A DNA stretch of 64,000 nucleotides, taken from NCBI GenBank assembly GCA_009763385.1, contig CM019828.1, forward strand, positions 27,976,540 to 28,040,539. Reading direction: 5' to 3'. Below, one piece after another: positions 1 through 10,553 of the stretch. Under the pieces are notes generated by a model, which saw nothing but the letters and a program-made list of their open reading frames with translations, ran no database searches and was not told the DNA's origin. The position numbers and the translations under genes were made by a program. The stretch comes from Coix lacryma-jobi var. lacryma-jobi (Eukaryota > Streptophyta > Magnoliopsida > Poales > Poaceae). Every line of letters starts with the position of its first letter. Position 1 is the first letter of the stretch.

Positions 1-2260
1 AAGTAATCTTAAAAACAATTTGCTGGACCTGAGTTCAATGCAGGCTCCCTATAGTAAACAAAGAAATAGTTGTAGCTTCAACGGAGTGTTTTTATCTTCT
101 AAATTAATCAAGTTCTACTTACTTTAATCAGTGCAAAGGACATCCTGAGATGGGCAACTTCATCATCAAAAGTTTCCTTGTAGAGCATTGCCTCAATTCT
201 TGAAAATGACATTGGTATTGTCAGTAGCACCTTGACAAAGTTCTCTGCTGGATCTAACATGTTGATGTCCCCCATCATAATCAGTAGTTTTTTTCTCCTC
301 TTCCTTGGATGGTTTCATCTTGACCAGCGCTTCTAGTTGTTGTGTGGATAGTCCAGTACCTGTGATTGTCAAGACAGGACAGTAGGTTCATCCTGCTGTC
401 ATTTACTTGGTAAGTTCAAATCCAAATGCAGCAAAATATACCTTCTGTTATAGAACTGCAGACTTGTTCAGTGCTAGCGTTTAAGGTCTTCAAGAGTATA
501 GTAGTATTTTGAAGTTTGTGATGCTCAATGACATGTTTGCTGGTAGCTAGAGTCTTGCTCTTGGGGTCCTCATTTTTTGCTTGCCCTTGAAAGTTGTATG
601 CAAACAATGACTTGATCATCTGTTCATCAAATCTGCAAAAGATATGCTGTTGTAAGACGTAATAATAGTAGGATATGAAATGACAGTAGAGAAATGGGAA
701 TAATTTTTTGGCTTACTCAAACTCAAAGGAACTTGACTGAATATCATTCCACACCATTGAGCGGTTTGGAGCTGCCCTTACTTTGTCCCAGTGCAGAGGT
801 TTCAACCTTGGAAGGGGCAACCCATCTTTGCCAACTTGTAACTGTATCGGTAATGGAGGTGGCAATGGAGGCTGGCCAGAGTTCTGCCCTTTAAGACTTG
901 AAGTAGGTTTGATTGGCGGTGGAGGGGGTGGTGGTGTTTTCGGTATACTTGTTGCTCTGGATACTTTGAACTTTGCTTCTTCAGCTAAGTTCCGTATTGA
1001 TTCCTTTGGATCCAATTAATTGTTTGTATTTGACACCCTGAATGCTGAGTTTGTTTCAGGGGGCGTGATCTCGGCATCACAGGAATTAGAATTGCAACCT
1101 GACGTTAGATACCTGAGCTTTGAATTGACCTGCTCTACTTTTGGAGCTTCAGGATGTCCCATGGAGCCTGAATTGTTGGTAGCTTCTGCATTCTTTTGGC
1201 AGTTTATTACTTCAGTTTTCTTCTCATCTGGGTTTTCTGGAAGATAGCAAGAGGCATTATGCACATGGGCGTGATCGGGAGCTGAGAAAGTTGGAGTCTT
1301 TGGGCAGAAGGGAGATCTACAATCTGGTGATAGTGATTGATATGATGAACCAGAATGTGATGAATCATCCATGTGTCGAGAAGATGGAGAAGGATCTGCA
1401 ATAGATTTATCACAATTTTGCAGTGGCGACTCTGTAATGGAGACACCTGATGAACGAGAACAGGACAATGAACGGAAAGAGTCAGCTTCATCAGACTGCA
1501 AGTTGGTGCTGGTTCTCACAGCATAATCGGTTATGATCAACTCTGCACTTTTTGATGGAGTGGGAACAACTGATGATAAGCTCTTGATGGTAGCATAGTC
1601 ATCCTGGCATTGCACAACAGAACCTGGGTAAAGCAGATCCGCGCCGGGATGCGAACTAACCTTGATGGTCGCACAGGTTGACCTGTGAGCTCTTGATCCA
1701 TGAGAAAACAGCAGCTTGAAAGGCTTTTTCTGGAGCCTCCTTGATCTCCTGAGCGAGGCTGCGGCCACTGCAACTCCGATAACAAGCAGGCATGCTCCAG
1801 CCACAGCCAGGGCGACAATGGCGGCTGTCGGGAGCCTGGCGTGACCTCCACCTCCCAGTCTGCGCGCCACGCTTCTCGCTGGGGCAATGCGGCTGTGGTT
1901 TCTGAGTGGCATCCTTCTATGGCTCGCATGGGGAAGAGGAGCAGGAGCAGGAGTGGGGGCAGCTCTTTCTTCCTGAACCGGAACCGGTGCCGGTGCTGGC
2001 GCTGCAGAGGTCTTTTGATGGTGACTCCGGTGTGGGTGTCGCAGCCGATGATGATCATCCAGGCTTACCAGCATCCTGAACCTGGAGAGGAAACCAGAGC
2101 CGGCATCACGGGTCACTGCCACCACACTGACCTCGCCGCCGCCGCAGCCATGGCTCACACGGCGGAGTGCCCCCTCCAGGTCCAGGACCTCGGAGCTGAG
2201 CAGGAGGAGCACGAGGGAGGCGGTGAGGAGGAAGACGCGCTTCACCGCCACCACGCCCAT
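1..2260 (-). CDS. class I formin (formin-like protein), 3' end outside window, two lesions
   Basis: Actin-nucleating formin anchored in a membrane. I infer exons 717-2260, 442-632, 123-359 and 1-48 (continuing past the window edge). All junctions are GT-AG and their phases agree, except for one extra base in exon 3. The start at 2260 opens a hydrophobic signal peptide (residues about 1-24). A Pro/Ala-rich stretch that would be outside the cell follows, then a transmembrane segment (about 145-168) with a basic stop-transfer. A serine-rich region, a poly-proline FH1 segment and the start of the FH2 domain (motif LKPLHWDKV) come next. Exons 2-4 continue FH2, with motifs such as LLKTLNASTEQV and LRSSKLFLRLL. 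Two oddities: an in-frame TAA at 1016-1018, between the serine-rich region and FH1, and a five-C run at 269-273 that puts FH2 out of frame by one base. Signal peptide, TM, FH1 and FH2 in this order is the plant class I layout. The identity is secure; whether the gene is intact is not. Confidence 0.88.
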
Positions 2261-2813
2261 TTTTGGCTGCTGATCATGAGTCGGCAGCTACAGAGGGAGA
2301 GAAGCTCTCCTTGTCGCACAGCGAGCTCCCAATGGCCGTGGCAAAAGGATCAACAGGACGACAGGGGAGTACGTGTGTGCGTGCGGACGGACACATTTGC
2401 TGCTGTCCGGACTCCGGACCGTAAGCTGGCCAGCGAACAGTGAGCTCGTTCGTTGTTCTCTCTGCTGTCTGCTCTGCTGCCCATCCACCTCTGCAGGCAG
2501 GCTTTAACGCCACTCCAAGGAACCCCTCCTGGCTTTACCATGCGTGGCTGGTGCCTGCCAAGAGCTAGAGCTAGCAGGGTACGTACCACACCTTCTTTTC
2601 AGCTTCTTTTGCATCTGCCTCACTACCACCGCCGGCTTTTTCAGTCCGGTTGGGCAGTGGGCAGCAATCTTTGGTGATGAACCTCATCGCCGCGTCACAA
2701 TTGTTGGGAGATTGTGTAAATGGTTCTCTTGTTATCACCCTATCATTATCATGGTATCGTCGTCGTCGTTATCATCATCATCATCATTGGTACCGAATCC
2801 TGTTGATAATCTG
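2261..2813 (-). promoter_or_regulatory. upstream region of the formin gene
   Basis: This stretch between the formin start codon and the MITE should hold the 5' UTR and core promoter. I see no clear TATA box that I would place with confidence. A short CGT/ATC trinucleotide-rich tract lies at about 2757-2790. ORFs here are short and resemble no known protein. Confidence 0.35.
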
Positions 2814-2816
2814 TTA

Positions 2817-3135
2817 GGCCCCGTTTGGTACAGCTCAGCTTCACTAGTGAAGCTGTTTTTTTTGAAAATAGCTTCATGAGCAACTTACTACGTGAAGCTG
2901 AGCTGTTTTGAAAAAAGTGTTTGGCAAAACACTTCACCAACACTTCATGCATGGTTGGGAGAGAGAAATAGAGGTGTAAGCTGTGAAAAAACTACTTTTT
3001 TCAGCTTCATGGGTGAAGCTATTTTTGTGAGAGAGGGAATAAAACAGCTTCATGGGTGAAGCTGTTTTGTAAAATGGTGTTTGGCAAAAAAAAAAACAGC
3101 TCATGAAGCTGTTGTGAGCTGTACCAAACAGGCCC
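2817..3135. mobile_element. Tourist-like (PIF/Harbinger) MITE
   Basis: A 319-bp element with terminal inverted repeats. The left end reads GGCCCCGTTTGGTACAGCTC and the right end, reverse-complemented, GGGCCTGTTTGGTACAGCTC. It is flanked by the 3-bp duplication TTA (2814-2816 and 3136-3138). The interior is a series of short inverted repeats around GCTTCAT and ATGAAGC, giving a strong hairpin. It has no coding capacity. It lies about 560 bp upstream of the formin start codon. Confidence 0.85.
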
Positions 3136-3138
3136 TTA

Positions 3139-4370
3139 GTAGTATCTTGCTGAAGCAAGTTGGTGATATATGTATACTTGTGTTTTGTATGGTTGTTGCT
3201 GCGACCTCCTTTAGGAGGCCGCACTGCACTCGAAGTAGAGGGGCAGCTCTGCTCTTACGTTTGCCGGGGTTTACCTTGTTTTGACTGGATGCCTTAGAAG
3301 GCTGGGCACCAAGCATGTGCAGGTTCAGAAGACTCGAGCCCCGGTAGTATGGCAAAGGAAGGAATCAAGCAAGAACGGTGAACCACCCAACCTGCCACGG
3401 ATATGAATCATGCAGTTTGCAAATTCATGAACCACCCGTTCCAGCAGAACCGAACGAGGCCTTAAAGCTAACGGTGTGGGGTTGTTGATTTTGCCTTCCA
3501 ACGTCGTGTCCTCCATTCACGGGTGGCATACTGGCATCCATCTCTCATTGCTTGCTGCAGGCAGCCTATAGTAGTGCCGGCCAACGAGATTGTTTCTCTC
3601 GTTTCACACTGACTCAGGCCTTGTTTAGATGCACCATCTATGTGAAAAGATTTGGCAGCAACCATTTTGCTCCAAAACTCTTCTAGTACTGAATTTTGGA
3701 TTGGGTGTTTAGTACACGTCGTGTGGAAGAAAAATAAGAGAATCTTTAGTTTCTGCAGCACGGTATTTCTTTTGTCACTGTTGTATTCTAAATGGCATAG
3801 CAAGATGATTATTTTTAAAAGCGAAAGGGAAAAAATAAAAGAACCAAAGAATGGAGCTCGTAATTAACATTAATATGAACTCAATAAAACATCATTTCTG
3901 GTTGTAATTCAAGTGCACCACCCCCTCACAACTTTGGTGCACAGTCCGATGCATGCACTCGAGAGCTCTGGTGCTGTCTAAGCCTCCAATATTGCCTTGG
4001 TTGCATAACACCGGTGACCACACCGGAAGTATGCCTATGGCCATTCTTCTGTGTTACTTCAGACAAGACCCACACATAAAATTCGGGTGTACCTACCAAA
4101 GAGCTCTGGTGCTCCTCTGAGTGTTTTTCTTCATTTCCATTTGTACATGTTTCTTTTCCTTGATATCTTGAGCATCTTGCTTGTCTTTTAGTATCTTTTT
4201 GGCTGCTCTTTGATCTTCCATTGAGTGTTGATTGCTTGATTTCCACATTAGCCTAGCTCAAGTGCATCTTTGCATCCCTAGAACTAATCACCATGTATGT
4301 ATACTAGCAAACATTGTGAGTATTACTGGTTATGTTGCCACTCAACCACCAAAATCACTATGGCCCTTGT
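3139..4370. other. intergenic, no gene recognised
   Basis: I find no supported gene. ORFs are at most about 110 codons and lack recognisable motifs. A segment beginning near 3618 (GCCTTGTTTAGATGCACC) resembles the start of a grass MITE, but I could not pair it with a convincing second end or a target duplication. Confidence 0.4.
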
Positions 4371-4800
4371 TAGGGTCCATTTTTCTGCAATCTCTCTATT
4401 TTGGGTGATTGATGGCAACACAACTAAAGCAAGTAATAAAAGATACCAAAAATGAAAACTACCTACTTGCTTGGATGTAATGTAAGAGCAAGATCATATG
4501 ATAGTTTCAAATGCAAGATACCACTTGAAAATAAAAAGGTTTAGTTTTCATGATTTGTGTATTTTTCATGTACCGGCCTTGCTTTGGTTCGTAAATTCTC
4601 CCCCTTTGGTTCACAAGGGAGGAGGGTCATTTATTGTGATCCTTTCGATGTTGAGTGGGATGGATTACAGTGCTTGATTCTCACATTACATAGACGAAGT
4701 TCCCTTAAATGTATGCATACATATGGTGGAAGGCAAAACATATGCATAACTAGACAATTAAGTCAAGCTAGGGAGTTTAATCTATATAATGTATGAAGAC
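4371..4800 (+). mobile_element. LTR-like fragment, probably Copia type
   Basis: The sequence starts TGTTAGGGTCC and shortly afterwards reads GGGTGATTGATGGCAACAC, a wording I associate with the first bases of grass Copia LTRs. No matching end, target duplication or coding domain was found, so the right boundary is arbitrary. The sequence from about 4800 to 5102 shows nothing further. Confidence 0.3.
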
Positions 4801-5102
4801 AACATAATTATCAAAATAATAGTACTATAAGTGATTTCTGCCACTTGTAGAACCTATCTAACCCATGAGTTGCAGGTTAGAGGCACTAGGGGCCTGCAGA
4901 GAAGGGATGTCGTAATAATAGAGGCGGTGCCGATGAAGAAGGAGCTCCTCAGCCATGGAGCAAATCCGGATTGAGAATTAGGGTTGAGGATTTACTCTAC
5001 CGAGGTGGAGGGGAAGGCAGACTAGAAGGATGAAGCAGTCGGAGTTGACAGATCTTGTGTCCCCACCCACTACAAAGTTCACAATATTAGAAGGAAAAGA
5101 AC

Positions 5103-5844
5103 CATAATGTTATTTTTACCCCTAAGGGCATAATCTCCAATGCATGTGCATCCAACAGTGGAGGCAAAAACGAAGGAATGCATATGACCTTAGGGGACAT
5201 ATGTGCATCCAGACATAGGTGTTGGTGGAAGAGGTGTTGGTGATAGAGGAGTTGGACGTTGCGTCTACTGTGATTTTGCCCAAAGAGGTACTTTGGAAAG
5301 AGGTACTAAGAAGATTGTGCTCTGCGCTTTGGCATGGCATAATAGTTACCCGTGCTTGTCACACTCATTTTGAGACAATGATGCCGATAGGGATGACATT
5401 ATCGATCGCTTCCATCAACCATCGTGTCGTGGTCACGGAGACACTCCTCACCTCTGACTCTAGAGCAGGAGGAGAGGTGAGAGAGAAAAAGGCTAATACA
5501 ATTCGAAGTGAGATGTGGGAAAGGGGAGTGGTAGTTGCTTGATCGCTTCTGGCAAGACATGCACAACCTAGAGGAGAAGCGAGCTTAGTGCAAGGAGATT
5601 GGTACTTTTAGCGTTAACATCCAGGTCCTCATCTACATGATTGTAAGAAATAATTCTACTAGCACGATATCAATAAAATGTTAATGATAGGTATCAAAAC
5701 TTTGGAAGTCTCATGTTTACAATAAAGTGGATAGATCGAGATGGAGGCATGATAGGTATTTAGAACTTTGGAAGTCTCATATTTACAAATAAAGTGGATA
5801 GATCAAGATGGGGGCATATGCCCTTAGGGGCAAAAAATATTATG
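5103..5844. mobile_element. 742-bp element with terminal inverted repeats
   Basis: About 30 bp at the left end (CATAATGTTATTTTTACCCC, then TAAGGGCATA) matches the reverse complement of the right end (CATAATATTTTTTGCCCC, then TAAGGGCATA). I could not settle a target duplication, so the superfamily is open. A 107-codon plus-strand ORF (5219-5542) inside it has no recognisable domain and starts and stops within the element. It could be a non-autonomous DNA transposon or a Mutator-like element. Confidence 0.55.
5686..5817. repeat. tandem duplication, unit about 65 bp
   Basis: Two adjacent copies (5686-5750 and 5751-5817) share GATAGGTAT, ACTTTGGAAGTCTCAT and AAAGTGGATAGATC, differing by a few substitutions and small indels. 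The pair lies just inside the right terminus of the inverted-repeat element. Confidence 0.75.
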
Positions 5845-6231
5845 AGGGTTGTTTGGATTATTCGTCAGTAATGATCTCAATCATTAAGCCCCCAAAATCA
5901 ATAGCCTAGGTTGGTACCTAGCTTAGGAACGCTTCCTAGAGGTACAACCGGTTTATAGTGTATCTCCATCCAAGATCATTTAAAAAAATTAAATTCAAAT
6001 CATATAAATTAAAATAAAAGATTATAGATCGACCGAGACCTCTAATTTTTGGTATAGATATCTGAAATCATCATCTAAAGAAATATTATCATGTACAGCT
6101 AAAAAACATGCACTGTCTTATTTAACAACCGAGCACTAGCTATGTCTTCCATATTATACCTGCAAACACTAGCAATGAGCAGCAGTGGTGTTGATGCGGC
6201 GGTTCGTGTCAGCGTCGAGCCTGTAGTTGCC
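5845..6231. other. intergenic, AT-rich, nothing recognised
   Basis: No ORF, inverted repeat or transposon end could be supported in this stretch, which separates the inverted-repeat element from the solo LTR. Confidence 0.4.
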
Positions 6232-7030
6232 GTACCTGAAAGGTCCAAATTGGCTAGAGGGGGGTGAATAGCCGAATTAAAAATCTACAAAATCACTTAG
6301 GCAAACACTATTAGTATAACAAATGGCGAAGCTTTTTGCGCTAACCTAATAGTGTGTTGCAAGCCACCTATCCAACAATTCTACCTAATATTTCTAAGTC
6401 ACACAATCAAGTAAAGCTAGAAACTTATGCGGAATAAAAGAAGTAGTTCTAGCACAACTATGATCAAGTTAATCTAAGATAACAAGTGTGTGCAAAAGAT
6501 AAACTAGGCAAGTTAAACACAATCTCACTACACAAGGTACATGACAAAAGATATACAACAAGTGATAGTATCTATATGAATGGAATTGCTCAAAGTAAAT
6601 ACACAAGTAAATGAGCTAGATAGAAGTGGTTTCACCGAGCCTTCGGGATCGTCTAGTAGAGAGCCAATCACCGGTGGAATCCACTCGTGATGCCAATCAC
6701 CAAGAATGCGAATGCGAAGACCAATCACCAAGATGTGGAAGCAAACACAATAAGCACACGGGACACCAAGATTTATCCCGAGGTTCACGTGCTTACCGGC
6801 ACGCTACTCCCCGTTGTGTCGACCAACACTAGGTGACCCAGTGGCTAAACGGCACAAAGCCAAGCTCACAAAGAGCGCCACAAGAATCTACCGCTAGTGA
6901 GGTAGCTCAATGACACGAGCAATCCACTAAGGATGCCTCTTGCCGCTCCGGCGAGGTGAGGCTCCAAAACCTCTCACAATCTCGAACGGTGGTGGCCAAG
7001 AACAATCACCAATCTTGCCAACAACCACCT

Positions 7031-7464
7031 TGACGGACCAGGATGTCAGAGATGTCATCAGTAAATGATTACTCTGACTAATCCCGGACGGCACGGGAGA
7101 TCCGAAGACTTGTTACAAAGTGTACTTAGATTAGGACTATCGTTGTAACTTAGTCGAGTTCTTAAAGGGAGTCTTGTAATTAGAATAGGACTCCTTTGAT
7201 GTAATCGACTAGGACTCGGCCTGCGCTATGACTTACCCGGATATATAAGGGGAAGTGGGCGCAGGCTCCAGACGATCGAACATTAAATCATAATCATACA
7301 CAAGGCACACGCCGCACTGGACGTAAGGTATTATGCTATTTAGCGGCCTGAACCAGTATAAATCGTTGTCCCTGTGTACTCGCCGAGTCCTACGAACGCC
7401 GATCCCCACCGAACAAATCGTCTGAGATTACTCAAGACAAGTTGCCGGTTAACAAACACCGACA
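7031..7464 (+). mobile_element. 434-bp solo LTR nested in the Copia-type LTR
   Basis: It begins TGACGGACC and ends CACCGACA, the TG...CA ends of an LTR, and is flanked by perfect 5-bp duplications CACCT (7026-7030 and 7465-7469). A TATATAA box lies at 7242-7248, and about 100 bp downstream is GAACCAGTATAAATCG, similar to wording I know from Ty3-type LTR transcript regions. That favours plus orientation, although the minus-strand start TGTCGGTGTTTG is also LTR-like. It inserted after the surrounding LTR was in place. Confidence 0.82.
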
Positions 7465-7787
7465 CACCTCAACACCTCCAAGCCGTCTAGGCAGCGGCAA
7501 ATGCCAAGAGTAACAAGAGAACTCAATGCCGATGCGAAGAACTAGTGCCACTAGATTGAACTCTTTCAAATCACGCACTAGATCACTCAATCTCACTTGG
7601 TTTGATCAAATCAACTTGGGAGATGAGTTGGGAGGCTTGCCAAAGCTCACTTGTATGCTTAAGAATCAGAAAGTGCAAGAGTAAAACTAAGTGAGCCGGC
7701 CAAACCCCTTAAATAGGCCACTCAAGTCAGCCTAGCCGTTGGGCTGAAAACCCGAGCATCAGACGCGCCGGTGTCGGGGCCATCGGA

Positions 7788-8283
7788 CGCTCCCCCAGCG
7801 TTCGATGCTCCGATGAGCATCACGTGTCCCCCTGCTATGAATTCAGTTCGTTAGATCCCAACGGTCATATCCCTTCGTGCCATGGTTAAAGTGACATTGG
7901 ACGCGCTAATGCCAGGCATCGGTCGCTCTGATGCCACTGCTCGATTTAGGTCTTTTCTACGCCACATCGGACGCGCCATAACCTTCACTTCAGACGCTCA
8001 ACCCCTGCGTTCGATGACCATGCAGAGAGGTTCCAGAAAGGGTCAAATCACATCGGACGCGTCCGATGGATCGGCATCGGACACGTCCGATGGATCGGCA
8101 TCGGACGCAGGCCAACGTCCGATGCTTCCTGGAAAACAAGCTCGCGCCACGTCACTTGCATCGGACTCTGCAACAGTGTTTCTTCAGCGTCCGATGCTCC
8201 TTCAACTTCTGACAGAAACTAGGGTTTGCCATCGGACGCTCAGCCCAGCGTCCGATGCTCCTCGGACCAGCGTCCGATGCTCC
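7788..8283. repeat. cluster of CATCGGACGC / GCGTCCGATG palindromic motifs
   Basis: About eight copies of CATCGGACGC-like words alternate with their inverse GCGTCCGATG. Several are fused back to back (CATCGGACGCGTCCGATG at about 8051), others form stems with short loops. They lie inside the Copia-type solo LTR. A 159-codon ORF across them (7882-8361) is a translation of the repeat and not a credible gene. Confidence 0.75.
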
Positions 8284-8914
8284 CCGAGCAGCACTTCACC
8301 TCTGAAAACCGTTGAATCCTGCCTCGCAAGCTCGGTAGGAGGGAGAAGAACTATATGCTAGTTTCTCCCACTTCTCCACAACTCCTTAACATCCCCTTAT
8401 CCCAAAAGTGCCAACACCACCAAGTGTACATCATCATATGCAAGTGTGTTGGCATTTTCAAAGGGGTTTTGTTAGTCACTCACTAGGTCTATAGCATCGA
8501 TATGTTAGAGAACACCTAGTGACACTTGAACACCGCATAGGCCGTGAATAATCTCCTCTTAATAGTATGGCTATGTATCCTAAATGTGATCACACTCGCT
8601 AAGTGTCCTGATCACCAAAACAAAGAGCCCTATAGGTTATACCTTTGCCTTCGGACCTCTTTGCTCCATCTCTTCTCTTCTTCATTTTACCAGTGGTAGA
8701 TCACTTGATCCCTTGAGTGCTTATGGCCGTCACCATCCTCCATGGTTGCCACCTTGCTAGCTCCACCACTTGGCTTGGTCACAATCCTTTCTTATAAGCT
8801 ACATACATGCTTAGCAATAGGATTAGACCAAATAGGTTTCATCAATTAGCCAAAACAAAACTAGGGCTTTCAGTACCCCATGTACAACATCGTTTTGGGA
8901 TGGGACCATGGCTC

Positions 8915-9178
8915 TCAAGCTCTACCCTGCCAGTTAAGTAGGAAGGTCTCCATGAAAATCACCCTGCCAGTTAAGTAGGAAGGTCTCCATGAAATCATAT
9001 GCGAGTGATTCTTCCACGGGCGACCGAGGAAGGTGTTCACCCCACGTGATTCTTCCATGGACGACAGTTCTGGAAGGAGAACTCGGATCTGTTCATGGGT
9101 TTTGTGCGCCCCTGCGCGGTGATCATGTTGGCTCCTAGCGCCAAATCTGAAGTTGCGAACCAGGGAGACGACAACCAA
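8915..9178 (-). pseudogene. pectinesterase (pectin methylesterase) gene fragment
   Basis: The minus strand encodes pieces of the pectinesterase catalytic domain. NMITAQGRTKP followed by FSFQNC (about 9065-9135) matches the family's ITAQGRT...FQNC region. FLGRPWKNHSHMI (about 8998-9035) matches the conserved LGRPW block, which carries the catalytic-site arginine and tryptophan in this family. The pieces lie in different frames. There is a second partial RPWKNH at about 9040-9062 and a 36-bp tandem duplication at about 8920-8992. No upstream pro-region, complete fold or start is present. I read it as a rearranged, non-functional fragment, possibly captured by a transposon. Confidence 0.7.
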
Positions 9179-9410
9179 GGTATATCAGTCCAGCCATGAT
9201 CAGAGAGCATTGCCTCCCACCCCCACCCCACCCACACAGCAGCATAGAAAAACAACGACAACAGTTGATGGCAACCAAGGTATATCAGTCCAGTCATAAT
9301 TGGACAGTAGTTGATGGCAACCAAGGTATATCAATCCAGTCATAATTGGGGGCCATTGCCCCCACCCCACCCTCGCAGTAGCATAGAAAAGCAATGACAA
9401 CAATTGATTT
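9173..9410. repeat. tandem repeats next to the pectinesterase fragment
   Basis: The phrase ACCAAGGTATATCAGTCCAG recurs three times (near 9173, 9279 and 9319, the last with one change). Between copies are related C-rich tracts (CCCACCCCACCC) followed by AGCATAGAAAA. Spacing is uneven (about 106 and 40 bp), so this is a short compound array and not a clean satellite. Confidence 0.7.
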
Positions 9411-10127
9411 GACGGACGTTAAGCCCAAGGCTTCTCATGGTAGCCGGTGTCATGTAGGATGGAGGCAGCTCTTGTGGGCTAGTGTGACAACAATGGGGCA
9501 CGCATGCCAGTGACCATGTCAGTGTTGTGTCAATATCCTGTTGGTGACGGTCGATGTGGCTGATTTGGGCTTGAGTATTGAGGGTAGTCTCGGACGAAGG
9601 CCCTACGGCTTTGGCCAATAATGTTACGTCTTTGACAGCACGTCCCTCGTTAGAGGCATTATCGTGAGGTCCCTTAACCCTCTAGGAGTTTAGTTGGAAA
9701 ACCTCTTAGTGTGACTGTATTTTAGGATGTCGTTATTCTCCTTGGAGACATCGTTGTGAAAAAACATCCTCCTCCTGCTAGTTTACATTACTTCCTATTC
9801 ATGCCATGCAGAGTGACATTTGACAGTTCTTGTCTACGAGGATTGTTGGTTTGTGTTTTTTGCTGCAGTAGTTTTGTTGTTTTTTACAAAAAAAAAATAG
9901 TAGTTTTATTGTTTCCTCTTGTGAGATTATTGTTTATTTTTATTTTTTGTAACCTGCTTCCCCTTGTCAATACATCATACATGATACATGCCCGGTATAT
10001 TCTTGTCGATAGCTCTCGAAGACGTGTCGCACAGGGACACGCCAATTCATTTGTGTTTGAGGAAGTACATCTCTCTGTTTCGTGTAACATTATTCGCGCT
10101 ACATACGGCGACTGCTTTCCTTTCCGT
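9411..10127. other. intergenic, downstream of the HMA gene
   Basis: The right part should contain the 3' UTR of the minus-strand HMA gene. The rest has a T-rich stretch (about 9850-9960) and no recognisable gene. Confidence 0.4.
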
Positions 10128-10553
10128 TCAGGACGAGGACGGCTGCTGGCCGCCGCCGTCGCCCCCCGCCCGCGGTTCGCCCCCAGCGTCGACCTCGCTG
10201 ATCTCGAGTATCTCGACGCGGCGGTTGGTCCTCTTGCGGAGCTTGATGGCCACGTCCTGCGGCACGAAGGCGCCGCAGATGCTCACCCGGTGCTGCTTCC
10301 GGTCGATCAGGTGGCTCTCCAGGTCTTGCATGTGGAGGAGCGCTCTCCTGATCCTCTGGTAGCACCCGTTGCAGTCGATGTTCATCCTCAGCGTCATGCA
10401 GTATAACTGCTGCACCAATGTCACAAAAAAAAACACCATGTAATGTAACCCCCCGGTTTGGAGCCCCAACAGGCATGAGGAGACCATGATCAAGGCAGTA
10501 AAAAACCGTTCGCCGCCACCGCGGTGGTCTGGTTGGTTTACCTTGCCGCTCAT
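10128..10553 (-). CDS. small heavy-metal-associated (HMA) domain protein, 97 aa
   Basis: Two exons: a 12-nt first exon (10542-10553, MSGK, followed by GTAAAC) and a second exon 10128-10409 ending in TGA. The protein is essentially one HMA domain of beta-alpha-beta-beta-alpha-beta type with the metal-binding motif CNGC at residues 17-20, then a Gly-rich low-complexity tail. HMA proteins of this size bind copper or other soft metals, or act as metallochaperone-like adaptors; grass relatives belong to the HPP/HIPP group. No C-terminal CaaX isoprenylation box is present (the end is PSSS), which argues against a HIPP. The acceptor is a CAG-CAG tandem, so two products differing by one Gln are possible. 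The domain is secure. The tiny first exon is inferred from splice signals and reading phase. Confidence 0.78.
   Translation of the reverse strand: MSGKVNQPDHRGGGERFFTALIMVSSCLLGLQTGGLHYMVFFFVTLVQQLYCMTLRMNIDCNGCYQRIRRALLHMQDLESHLIDRKQHRVSICGAFVPQDVAIKLRKRTNRRVEILEISEVDAGGEPRAGGDGGGQQPSSS

Larger units (their letters stand above)
6237..8872 (-). mobile_element. solo LTR, Copia type, with a nested LTR inside
   Basis: The plus strand runs TGAAAGGTCC ... GGGCTTTCA and is flanked by identical 5-bp duplications GTACC (6232-6236 and 8873-8877). Read on the minus strand it starts TGAAAGCCCTAGTTTTG and ends in CACCCCCCTCTAGCC followed by CTTTCA. I associate both ends with grass Copia (Opie/SIRE-like) LTRs, hence the minus orientation. 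No primer-binding site, polypurine tract or pol domain is present, so it is a solo LTR left by recombination. Without the nested 434-bp LTR and its duplicated 5 bp it would be about 2.2 kb. A divergent second copy of its 5' part lies at about 17.84-18.30 kb. Confidence 0.8.

Noticed and set aside
1537..2443. Overlapping ORFs of 173 and 200 codons opposite or beside the formin exon
   Set aside because: They are shadows of the GC-rich formin first exon with no domain of their own.
7882..8361. 159-codon ORF rich in SDASDGSAS
   Set aside because: It is the translation of the palindromic CATCGGACGC repeat inside an LTR.
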